Shown here: positions 1-10,900 of the stretch, in pieces
Layout of the letters: each line of letters opens with the position of its first letter
Numbering within the stretch: position 1 is the stretch's first letter
Assembly: GCA_032158295.1 (NCBI GenBank)
Contig: CM063262.1
Span: 10,177,977 to 10,241,976 of the forward strand
Direction: 5' to 3'
Length of the DNA: 64,000 nucleotides
Origin: Pycnopodia helianthoides
Lineage: Eukaryota; Echinodermata; Asteroidea; Forcipulatida; Asteriidae
Made by a program: the position numbers and the translations under genes
The notes under the pieces: model-generated
What the model saw: the letters and a program-made list of their open reading frames with translations, nothing else
The model's database searches: none
What the model was told of the DNA's origin: nothing

Positions 1-365
1 TGCAAACAAAACAGTTGCTGTCAGTGTAAGCACTTTATGTAATCCACCATATACATAAACTGACAAACCTGTAGAAGTTTGAGATCGATCGGCCATCTGG
101 GTCACGAGAAATTAGTGAAAAACCGATTACACATCTGCATGAAATCATATAGATTCAACAAATGAATAAAACGCTCACTGTCGATAAACTCCAATCGGAA
201 AATTAGTTTATTCATTTCTCATCAAATATGGCATTTCAGACAGAAATATTTCAAGGGATGTTTTCTACTATCATCATCATTAGACCGTGTAAGTTTTATG
301 TAAATCTGTGATCAAAAAGTATAGTTTACCAGTTTTTTCTTACCAATTCTGTAATGTTCCTTTAA
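1..365 (+). mobile_element. TTAA-1 MITE, cut by window edge
   Basis: Right-hand 365 bp of the commonest element of the window, ending CTGTAATGTTCCT-TTAA. Full copies are about 390-400 bp, with termini AGGAACATTACAGAATTGG, flanking TTAA, and no coding capacity. The forward direction is defined by the internal GATCGATCGGCCATCTGG preceding CGCTCACTGAGCG. Confidence 0.9.
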
Positions 366-720
366 TGACCCTGACCTACACTAAAATTACTGAATATTAT
401 CAATTGGCCCTGTACATTCCAAGGATTAATTTTTTGCGTCAATGAAAAAGGTCGAATTCGATGCCTTTTTGAACATCATAAAAAAAATCAGGAATAAACT
501 ATAACAAATAAATCCTGTACCAAAATGTACAGACCCATATTTTTGAAATGTGACGTCATTGGATGTTGATAAAATTTCCACTGGAAAGGGTATAAAGTTC
601 AATGGCATTTTACACCATTTTAACGTGAGGTTAGGACTTGTATTCCCCCCCCCCCCACTTTCATAGGGACTCTATTATAAAAACTTAACTTGACCCGAGA
701 GCCCTTCTGTGGGAGCAAAG
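362..720. repeat. Interspersed repeat with GTGACGTCATTGG
   Basis: The block TGTACAGACCCATATTTTTG then TGACGTCATTGGATG and ACACCATTTTAACGT recurs at 10690-11080 and 54010-54215. No coding capacity; ends not defined. Confidence 0.7.
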
Positions 721-1029
721 TTAGCGTTTAGTCGGTGTTTTATTTTCTATTCTGTAATGTGGTTGGTTTTGCCCAGCCACAAGTATTTACTATTATACGC
801 CGCACTTATAGATCCTTGTTATTTGATTGGTGGAACACGCATCACGTGTCATACTTTATTTTGCCAAGCATTTTGTTCCGACACACTAAAATTTATTGTA
901 GGAGTCCAATATTGAGAAATATAGGACACTTACAGACCTCACTGCATTCACTTTATTCAATCTCCAGAGGCCTGAACTAGTACCAATGCTTTTGTGGAAA
1001 GAGGAACTGAAAAAGACAGATCTTTCTTT

Positions 1030-1300
1030 AGGCGTCCGGATCACGGTGGGGGGGGGGGTAACTGCCCTCCCAAATTCGGGCAAATCAGTGGGGAAATTCG
1101 GGCACATACATCAAGAAGAAGAGAATATTGGACAAAGAAAGCGAAGAAATTTTTTCTTTTTTTTTACCCGGTGTTAGAAGTTGGTACTTCAGTTATTTGT
1201 GTAACAATACGGGCAAATAAAACCCACTGCCCCCCCCCCCTCCTTAACCAAAGAGTCCTTATACGCCGATAAGCAGGAGGGTCATTGATTTTTGAACGTT
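1030..1300. repeat. Interspersed repeat with G and C runs
   Basis: CCCAAATTCGGGCAAATCAG and a C-run before CTTAACCAAAGAGTCC recur at 7260-7480. The short frames here are products of the repeat. Confidence 0.65.
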
Positions 1301-1589
1301 GAGGGAGTTTCTTATAACAGCAACCGATAGTTATGGCTCGCATTGAGTCTGTACAAAAACATGGTGTGAAAGGCAAGTCCCTTTTTTTTCCGTGCATAAA
1401 CTCTCAAAGAACAACGTGTTCAATGCATTCTGGACAAGTTTTTACAAAGCTGTGTATAGAGGTTTTTCGGCTGACGTCACTGGCCCCGCCTACCGCAACG
1501 GCAGCCATCTTGCCGGTCATGGTTACGGTAATGAACTGTGATCTTGCCTCTGGTCATTGACCGGCAATATGGTGTCTCAAACACACAGT

Positions 1590-2110
1590 CACGTGATAAC
1601 CTCTATAGACCATGTAACCTTTAAAAGAGTGACCTTGTACATTCCAGAGCATTTCCCGGCAGGCGAGATACTACAGTGGCCATAATTATTGGAAATTGTA
1701 TTGTGTGTCATAATTTCCACATTTGAAGAGTTATCAAATTAACAGCTGAACAACTTTTGAGATGTGCCTCCATTTTTTTAAATCAAAAATTGATAAATAT
1801 CGCACAGTGCAATCTCCATAAAATATAATAATGTTATGTTTACTTCATTTGAGCTGTGTACTATAGACCATGTTACATTTGTTTACAGAGTGGTGACCTC
1901 GTACATTTTAATGCTATTCCTGACGGGCAAGATGCTACACAGGCTCAATGGGAAAATTTATATTTGGTGTCATTATTTTCACATAAATTCAAAATTTACA
2001 AAAGCAACAGCTGCACAGCTTTTGAGATGTCCCCCCTTTCTTCATATCAAATGTTGAGGAAAATCAGACAGTGCGATCTCCATAAAACATAAGATTTGTT
2101 GTATTCTTCC
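1590..2110. repeat. Two tandem copies of the ATAGACCATGTTACATTTG repeat
   Basis: Blocks AGACCATGTAACCTTTAAAAG (1609) and AGACCATGTTACATTTGTTT (1865). Each is followed by GACCTYGTACATT and a GTGCAATCTCCATAAAA-like end. Further inverse copies at 8488-8715, 18880-19190, 46540-46850 and 46855-47190. Confidence 0.75.
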
Positions 2111-2547
2111 ATTGAGCTGTGTACAAATGTGCCCGCCGGAGGTCCAGGCTCTGTGGCTCTTATGTAAACAGTTTTCTTTGGTCACGTGGTTGCTGGGTGC
2201 CAGTCTAGTCTGGCACCCCGTGTGCGCACATGCAATTTGGGATGAAAGTGGCTTCTAATCGCAAGTTGTCGCAACTGTCACAATACACAGCCATGCGGTT
2301 TTAGCAAATAGAGCAACGAGTAATCTTTGATTTTGATGATCTTTGGAGCAAGCTTGTGTAAAGTCAGTGTGGCTCACTGTTGAATTACAACACACAAGGG
2401 CAGGTTAGACGCAATAACGTACTCTTTTAATGTATTGCTATTTTAACATTTTGCATGTATTTCCGTGTAGTCTAAATCAACAAAAACATATCATGGATGG
2501 TATACCATGCCCATGTGGCAGAGGGTTCCCTCAAATGTTCCCATACC
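2111..2547. repeat. Interspersed repeat with GTCTAGTCTGGCACCC; remainder unassigned
   Basis: AGTCTAGTCTGGCACCCCGT then TGGCTTCTAATCGCAAGTTG (2200-2280) recurs at 15498-15620, 16643-16745, 41740-41860 and 44340-44640. I see nothing else up to 2547. Confidence 0.55.
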
Positions 2548-2870
2548 TTAAAGGGTGTGCACAACAATGCTAAAATTTAAAATATAAATGTTCTCAGATT
2601 TGCACATAATTTAAGCGGTTATGAAGATGGGCATGGTGGTAAACTTCCCTTGAAATAGTTTTGCTTGAAATGCTATAGTTTTATCTCGCGTGTCCAAAAC
2701 CCGATGTTTGAAAACTGTGAAAACATATAAGGTTTTTTTCAATCACTATTTTTTCGTGACTCCGATGAGCGATTGAACGTAAACTTTCACAAGTTTGTTA
2801 TTTCATGTGTATGTTGGGTCATATACAGTGCGGATACTGGTCTTTGACAATTACCAATGTTATACCTTAA
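2548..2870 (+). mobile_element. Diverged TTAA-type element
   Basis: Runs from TTAA-AGGGTGTGCACAAC to a TATACC-TTAA end. It shares the superfamily core (CACTATTTTTTCGTGACTCC, then TCACAAGTTTGTTATTTCATG). A tandem array starts directly at its right end. Confidence 0.65.
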
Positions 2871-3345
2871 CACACCCCTTTCCTCTTGTACAAAAGTACA
2901 CCCCCCCCCTCTAAAATCCTCTAAAGAATTCCTGAGATTCCAAGCGCAAAATGGAGACACAATAGGGGGATACGCCATGCCCCAAATATAAAATGCAGAT
3001 ACTGGACTTTGACAATTACCAATTTTATACATGTGCCTTAACACACCACTTTCCTCTTGTACAAAAGTATACCCCCCCCCCCCCTCTAAAATCCTCTAAA
3101 GAATTCCTGAGATTCCAAGCGCAAAATGGAGACACAATAGGGGGATACGCCATGCCCCAAATATAAAATGCAGATACTGGACTTTGACAATTACCAATTT
3201 TATACATGTGCCTTAACACACCACTTTCCTCTTGTACAAAAGTATACCCCCCCCCCCCCCTCTAAAATCCTCTTAAGAATTCCTGAGATTCCAAGCAAGC
3301 ACACAATGGAGACGCAATAGGGGGATACACCATGCCCAATATCAT
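2865..3345. repeat. Tandem array, about 2.7 units of about 173 bp
   Basis: CCTTAACACACC starts at about 2865, 3037 and 3211. Each unit has a C-run after AAAAGTAYA, then CTCTAAAATCCTCTWAAGAA and ACAATAGGGGGATACRCCAT. Related inverse material is at 16190-16620 and 47660-47770. Confidence 0.88.
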
Positions 3346-3538
3346 CCAAATTATGGACAGACACAAGACAGCAAGTATTGACCTTACATGCATACGATCT
3401 TCACTTGTATTTAGTAAATGTCATGTAAATAATGTAAGCCTAAATTTATTGAATGTTTAATTAATGGAGTCCTAAATCTTGCACCACCCACCATTACAGC
3501 TTCTTTTGCAAGTTCTGTTGATATGCACAAAAATAAAA

Positions 3539-3850
3539 ACATGTTTAGCGTCCTTCCTTTTTGAAAAAAAGGAAGGTGGATTCTCAAAAAGGAAGGTGGA
3601 GGGCCTTTTTTTTCTTTTTCTGTTTTTTTTTTTAAATGGTTGCCCGACACATTTTTCAAGAAAACCGGCCGGGCTATTTTTCAAGATGGTTGCCAGCTTT
3701 TTCTATGTATTTTTTTAAGTGTGCTAAAGTCTAAAATTACCATATTATTTGTTTAAAAATTCAGAGACCGTTAAAATGTATCCTTAAAATAAAAATAAAT
3801 TAAAAGGAGGCGGCCTCTTAAAAGGAAGTGGGTGGGGACGCTAAACATGT
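3539..3850. mobile_element. TTTAGCGTCC-ended MITE
   Basis: Inverted ends ACATGTTTAGCGTCC and GGGGACGCTAAACATGT. The subterminal block AACCGGCCGGGCTATTTTTC is shared with the other copies. Confidence 0.82.
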
Positions 3851-3989
3851 ATTTTTTTTATTTGGCTTTAGTTCTAGGTTCTGAAAGACATGTATTATTT
3901 ATTTTGACCACAAAGCTACAAAACGACAACATTTGATATCAAAACAAAAGAAGGAACAATCAAATATTATTGGGGATGGGTCCTGATTT

Positions 3990-4195
3990 TCTTGGCCCAA
4001 TTTCATAAAGCTGCTTAAGCCGAAAACATTGCATTAAAAAAAATCTGCTTAGCAACAATAAGCAGGATACCAGTCACAGATGTTACATGTGAAATGGTAT
4101 TTTAGCTGGTGACCTTTTTCTGGTAAGCATAATTTTGTTGTGCTTAGCTTTTTGGGGGTGCTTAAGCAGCTCTATGAAACTGGGCCCTGGTCGGT
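3990..4195. mobile_element. CATAGAGCTGCTTAAGC inverted-repeat element
   Basis: Ends CCCAATTTCATAAAGCTGCT and AGCAGCTCTATGAAACTGGG are inverses. Internal blocks GGATACCAGTCACAGA and TTTCTGGTAAGCATAATTTT recur in all copies (61345-61521, 60930-61080, 52950-53040, and the ends of the 2.36-kb duplicated segment). Confidence 0.75.
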
Positions 4196-4263
4196 GTTGT
4201 GTTCTCGTTCACAACTGCTTAGTCGAAGAGGATTTTTCTTTTTAAGGACAAATGTTTTCACAA

Positions 4264-4661
4264 TTAAAGGAACATTACAGAATTGTTTTTTTGCTAACAA
4301 AACAGTTGCTGGCGGTGTAAGCACTTTATGTAATCCACCATATACATAAACTGACAAACCTGTAGAAGTTTGAGAACGATCGGCCATCTGGGTCACGAGA
4401 AAATAGTGAAAAACCGATTACATACATGTATTTGCATGAAATCATATAGATTCAACAAGTGAATAAAACGCTCACTGAGCGATAAACTCCAATCGGAAAG
4501 TTAGTTTATTCATTTCTCATCAAATATGGCTTTTCAGACAGATATATTTCAAGGGATGTTTTCTACTATCATCATTAGACCGTGTAAGTTTTATGTAAAT
4601 CTGTGATCAAAAAGTATATTTTACAAGTTTTTTTCATACCAATTCTGTAATGTCCCTTTAA
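4264..4661 (+). mobile_element. TTAA-1 MITE, full copy
   Basis: TTAA at both ends and both terminal inverted repeats. Carries a few extra bases near 4424 relative to the consensus. Confidence 0.92.
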
Positions 4662-4732
4662 ACTGTGTTTTTGGTAGATTGATCAAAGTATATTCAGTTT
4701 ACTTTTGTGAGTAGAAGTAGAGAGCAAAATGA

Positions 4733-5000
4733 CTATAGAGCTTATGCACGTGAGGTCATTTGAGTAGGGCGCCCTCGGCCAGACTGGGTCCAATAAGATG
4801 GTCGGTTATTGACCCGGTGCGCCGCGCGCATTTCCTTTAGTTGTTTCATCATAACCGTGCAAGTCTCGCGCGTATTCGAACATTTTTGAGACCGCTTTGG
4901 TCTCATGTTCGTTGCTTTAACGCGTGAAGGAAACAAACTCGCGCACTTTAACAGGTCCCAATGTTCGAACACTCGCGAGACTTGCATTTACTCTATAGGC
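4733..5000 (+). mobile_element. CRE/YY1-related element with an internal inverted repeat
   Basis: Left end ATAGAGCTTATGCACGTGAG and AGTAGGGCGCCCTCG as in the family. An internal inverted repeat (4857-4897 against 4948-4986) pairs TGCAAGTCTCGCGCGTATTC with its inverse. Confidence 0.6.
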
Positions 5001-5563
5001 TGTGCAAGGCTCACACGTATCGAAAACGAGAAACAACTCGAACGAAGACTATATTTTTCTATGCAATCAAAGCTATTTTTATAGATTATTTTTGTACAAA
5101 ATTCTATAAAAAAAAACAAATATATCCATAGTATTTTGTTTCAAAAACAATTTCAATTTTTATATAAAACAACAATGTTAAAATTAACATTGAAACAAAA
5201 GTAAAACCTTGGACGAGGATGCACATTTTTTAAAAACCCATTTGCCAATCACGCCCGATTCTGTGCAACCATTTCAAAGGTTTCATGATAACATGAACAC
5301 CAGTTGGGCAAAACTCTTAACTGTTAACAAGTAACCGGAAACGGAGGTCAAGTCTTATTCTCGGATTCTCTATTTTGATTTGTCAAATTTGTTTTACTTT
5401 GATTCATCATCATGACTTAATTGTACGTTCCCAAAAATACTTACAGCCATAAACTACGTTAAACCATAGTATTTCAAGAAACAACATCGCGCACAAGTAA
5501 AACTCAATGTGGTTGGGACCAATTTGGCCCGGAAGTTCAAATACGCGCGAGACTTTGCACAGT
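5001..5563. repeat. Possible inverted-repeat element, AT-rich interior
   Basis: Ends CTGTGCAAGGCTCACACGTA and TACGCGCGAGACTTTGCACAG are imperfect inverses. The interior is AT-rich with no frame of interest. Confidence 0.4.
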
Positions 5564-6620
5564 CTGATGTCACACTTCGAGGCTCATGAATAACGCCAGA
5601 TACTGGCCTTTAGAACCTGGCAGCTTCCTGCCAGATTTACCTTTGACCTTGCACGCTACATTCGTTCGTGTCATTTTACATACACAATCTCTTAGTATGG
5701 ACTATAAATTAACATTATAAACTTGCAATGTATATTATATCTGGGAATAGTCAGAAATAACGTCAATTATATGCCATCTTGCATAACATGCCTGAGTAAA
5801 GAAGTACTGCATATTCGGAAGGCCTACTCGGCCTACTCGTCCTCGGGTACTACTCAATCGAGTACCACTCAAATAGAATGTGGAACACAGTCTGTCATGA
5901 GAAAGAAATTTGGCTTAAGGTCCATCGCACATTTTGTCCTTTAAAAAAAAATAGGTGGATTAACAAAACATTTTTTAAAATGGCTGCCATTACATGTTGT
6001 TCTACCGATATTTTTTTTCAAAAAGACAAACCTGCGATAGCCCTACAGCCAAATATCTTTCTCATGACATACTCTGACTGAGTGCCAAATCCCATGCTTG
6101 TATTGTCAAAGGCACAATCCCATCACCTACCTACCGTACTAAGAGTAGAGTTTTCTAAAAAGTGCCAAATGTATGTAGCCTGAATTTACAGTTTCATTCG
6201 AAGTATTATCAATCTTAGTTGTACAGTAAACAAGTTGGTTACCAATATTTTAAAATAATTTTTTGCACCATGCTGTTTGAAGAAATAAAAACTGCACAAT
6301 CATACAAATTGAACTCAACTTTACGTAATTATTTTGTTTGTCGGCTTGATGACGTTTCATTGATGGTTGGCTCATGCGCAAAAGACGGTGACAAATTGTT
6401 TATTCATTTTGTTAACTGTTTATTTATGTTTATTTATGGTAATTAAGTGAGCTGCACCCGTCTTATAAGAGGAGGGGACAAACGGTCCTCTCCAGAAAAT
6501 GGATGAACATTCACCAATAATACAAAATCCACACGAGACGTCTCAAATATAAAAGATAAATCTCCTGCGACTAACTTTTTTTTAAAAGACAGTAAAAAGC
6601 AAAATAAAATTTTTAAAATA
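5564..6620. other. No gene or repeat recognised
   Basis: AT-rich sequence with only short chance frames. TACTCGGCCTACTCGTCC near 5823 is a small imperfect direct repeat. Confidence 0.5.
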
Positions 6621-6907
6621 TTTTTAGCGTCCTGCCTTTTTGAAAAAAAAGAAGGAGAAGGGCCTCTTTTTTCCCTTTTTTAATGGCCGCTCTTTAAGTT
6701 TTTCAAAACAACCGGCCGGGAAATTTTTTTAAGATGGTTGCCAGCTTTTTTCGTTTTGTTTTTTCAGTGTGCTAAAGTCTAAAGATACGATGTTAATTAT
6801 TTAAAAGTTTATTATTTTGTCAGAGCTCGTTAAAATGTATCATTTAAAAAAATTTTTTTTAAAGAAGGCGGCCTAAAAAAGGAAGCGGGCGGGGACGCTA
6901 AACATGT
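6621..6907. mobile_element. TTTAGCGTCC-ended MITE
   Basis: Same ends and the AACCGGCCGGGAAATTTTTT block; also AAGATGGTTGCCAGC as in the copy at 3539. Confidence 0.82.
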
Positions 6908-7966
6908 TTTTTTTTATTAGGCCAAAGTTGCAACTGGTTTTGAAACCAATGATGTCTCACAAGAGACCTTAAAGGCACACGTTGCCTTGGATTGAGCGCT
7001 TTGGGCTATAAAAAGCGTTTGTTATGAAAATAATATGGTTGGAAAGACCTGTTAAAAGTACAATATAATGATCCACACAAATATCCCTCGAAATTGTGTG
7101 GTTTTCCTTTTACTTCGTGAACTAAGACCGTCCGCCATTTTGTGGAGTCAAAAATTTGGTTCTGTGTAGGAGGAAAATAGTCTGGTAAAGTATGAGATAG
7201 GGGTACCCTGTGCCCCCCTCCCACCCCCATATAGGGCATTGTGTAATCCACAGTGGTGTACGAGAAAGGAGGCAGGGAGCAACCGCACTTCCAAATTCGA
7301 GCGAAACAGTAGTGAATATTCAGGCACAGCAAGAACAAAACAAATTGTTCAGAAAAAGCACAACAAACTTTCTGTCATAGATTGGTAATTGTGTTTTTAA
7401 TGTGTACAGCTTCTGGCAAATCATCCCCTCTGTCCACCCCCCCCCCTTAACCAAAGAGCCCCCATTCGCCCATGACCGTCCACCATTAATATCCAGACAT
7501 AGCAAGCAAAATATGGCAAATATATTATTTGTTAAAACAACAGCAGTTTCGGTTCTTATTAAACGAAGGCTACACATAATCAATACCGAATAACACTGAT
7601 CACAAAAGATTACCGCTGACCCCCCATTATTGATCACAGTACATTACAACAGCAACCATGCGGCGAAGTACCAGTGGAATCACAATGATCAATCTAGCAC
7701 GTGTCACGTATGATGTATTCCACTGTCCCCACACGTATGCACATTGGTAACGTATGTCCCACTCCAGGGAACCAGTCAACGTAATAAATAATAATCCAAT
7801 CGATAAATTGATGATGATAATATTTTTAGTGAGAGGCGTTGCTCGCTTTAGACAAGAACAAAATATATTTACAAATTTTTACGTATATACTTAGTGCCAG
7901 GTTGATATTTTACGGTCAAAAACTACACAAAAATTTAAGACGAAGAACTCAGGAAACGTGAAGAAA
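6908..7966. other. Gene A upstream region
   Basis: Contains the repeat relative at 7260-7480 and the GTCCGCCATTTTGTGG segment (7130), which also occurs in a hairpin at 15009-15056. No convincing TATA box or transcription start is visible before the ATG at 7967. Confidence 0.45.
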
Positions 7967-10900
7967 ATGGGTAAGCATTTAATCGAGTTTCAGTTTGAAT
8001 TATTTAACCGGTAACTTCTGTCCCTTGCCTTTAAAAGAATATTTCCAAAAAAAACTAACGGGAAAAACAACCGAGAGTTTTTCCCTTTGTGAAAACGAAT
8101 GTTTCTGGCGAGATGAGGCCATTTTGAAATCGTAGATTTGTAGAACGATGTCGACTTTTCGTGTAATTATGCTTACTGGAATTTGGTTACAATCCAAAGT
8201 GCTGTGACATGCGTACCATTTACTAGTGGTTTCCTGCTATTATTTTCTAAGCAGAAATTCTTAAGCAATATTTTCTGCTTAAAGCAGCTCTGTGGATTTT
8301 GGCCCTTATTTGTGGCATTGGCATAATATTGATTCAAAAGGAGGTTGAGAATGCACTGAAACCACATTCGAACATGAAATTTTTAACCTCATCATTCTTT
8401 GTGGAAAATATGTTAAGAAAAGAGCCACAGAGCCTGACTTCCTGCAGGAACACTTGTGCACAGCACAATGGAAGAACAAAATAAATCTGAAGTTTTATGA
8501 AGATTACATTGTCTGATTTTTGTCAACCCTTGATATGAAGAAAGGCACAATTCTATCAACTGGTTCAGCTGTTATTTTTTTATAATTGTTGAATTTATGT
8601 GATATAAAGACACAACATGTATAATTTCCCATTTGACCAGTGCAGTATCTTGCCTGCCAGAAAAGCCCTAGAATGTACAAGGTCACTTTTTGCAAACAAA
8701 GGTTACAGGGTCTATAATAGGTATACCTTCTGCGTATCCTAAAATCTCATCCAAAAAGGGGATCAAAAAAATGTGCTTATTATTATTTTCTTGTTAATTA
8801 ATTATCAAAGAACTGTAAAAAATTACATGTAAAAAGACACCAACTTTAGAAAAAGCTTCTTGTTCAAGTTGCACGTCTATCTGCCGTGTCACACAATTCC
8901 AAAAGTAGAGATTATTCTACAGTTTTTAGAAGTTTTATTCTAAATAAATGTCTCCGTAGGTGGTGTTTGGATTGTTTTGCTGACGTGCCTATGTGCGGCA
9001 TTCGTGCACGATGGTAAGTTGATCATTTTTATTTCAAAATTGTTCGTCTCAATTATTTGACATAGTCATCTGTTGTAAGATTATCATCCCGAGATAATTA
9101 TCTCAAAAGCTCAAAGTAGCATTTTCAGAGTTCCCGCAAACGGGTACAAAAAAAACATTAGTTGTGCTTGCTAAAGTTTGACATTCATTTTCGAAAGTTG
9201 TCTAGTTTTTTCTTTCGTTTTTATTTTGTTTCTCCACAGCTTCTGCCATCCATTGTTACAGTTGCATTCATATGGCGTTTTCCCCGGCCCCTCCCCCTGA
9301 CGTTCCCAACTTTTACAAGAACCAATACTGCAGAGATTACGGCAAAAAGACCAAGGTGTACGCTGGAAACAGGTGTCCCAACGATAACAAAGAGTACGTG
9401 TGCGGGAAAATCAACGGGACGTACACATTCGATGTGCCAAACAGTAAGTTGTCTATATTCGGGTGTTCTCTCCACAAAAAACGTAAATGTGGCAGTGTTT
9501 TTGTTTTGTTCCTGTTGATTGTGTCAATCTCATAATCAGTGCCTTAATCAATGAGAGGGCAGCGGCATGTAGTCTCCCCCCCCCCAACCCTTGCCGTCCA
9601 CCTTTTCCCCCATGAGATCGAGAAAATGCACAAAATGAATGGTTCGGTACATTTTATATCCCCAAATTATGTATTTTCCGGCCTAATATTCGCACATGGT
9701 GCAGCTGGGCATTATCTTTACATTATGCAATACTTGGGTCCCACAAATGGCAGAGCAGGGGCAGACTGTAGCTGCGTGTGACGTCAGTACAGGGGTTTTT
9801 ATAGGGGAAATGGTCAACCTCGTTCCCAATGGTGTACCATCTCGTCGCGCCACTTTTTATCCAAAATGCCTTACTCGATCATAACCCCTGGAAGAGTGTG
9901 ACTTTAAAATATTGGAAATTTTAATTACTTGAAAATTAAAACGGATAAATCTCCTAACGAACCGATTTAAAAATGAAGGATTTTTAAAAACGCCTCCTCT
10001 TGACAGTTTTGTCTCCGCCCCTCATTTTCCCCACAGGTGGTAAAACACACGTTCAGGCAATTCTCCGGCGCTGTCTCGTCAAGCCAATGAGTTTTGATGA
10101 GTCCAAAAGCAAAAAAGTTTGCATGAGAGGCGAAGCACTGGACAAGGTGTCCAATGACATCAGTCTGATCGGTGGGGAAGCCGAGGGCTTCGGAGCCATG
10201 ACCCAATTCAGCGGCGAGGTTTGTTAACTTTTTAATATCTTCACTTTTTAATATCTTCCCTTTTTAATATCTTCCCTTATTGACTTCAGAGCTTTATACA
10301 CTGAATTCTGGCGTGTCATGGCCGAGCATTTTTTTTAAAGAGCACCATACCTCAAGCTCTGATGTTTCTGATCAGAAGAGTGTGGGTTCGAGTCCCGGTC
10401 GTGGCACTTGTGTCCTTGAGCAAGACACTCTACCATAATTGCTTTGTCCTTCGGATGGGACATTAGGTCGTAGGACCGTTTGGACTGCACGTAAAAGAAC
10501 CCAGAACACTTACTGTGGAACCCCGGTGTTTCTGGTTCACATAGCAATCGCACTTGTTTACAGGTTTCCTCGAGCTTGCGAGCCACCGTGATTAAGTTCA
10601 CTTATGAGGCATCCTTGGTTTCATTACCAGAAACATATGATAATAATAACAGAAAGAGGGGCTCTAAGGTCAAATGCAGTTCGTTGATACACACATAGAC
10701 AAAAGTCTCCGACCTAACGTTAAAATGGTGTAAAATGTCATTTATTTGATACTCTTTCAGAGCGAAATTTCAAACATGACGTCATTAGATGACAAAAACA
10801 AATGGATGTGTACATTCCAAAAGGGAAATTTTTGCGTTAGTCAAAAGTTCAACTTCAATGTCGTTTTGAATGAATAACATCGAAAATCAGGAATGAACTA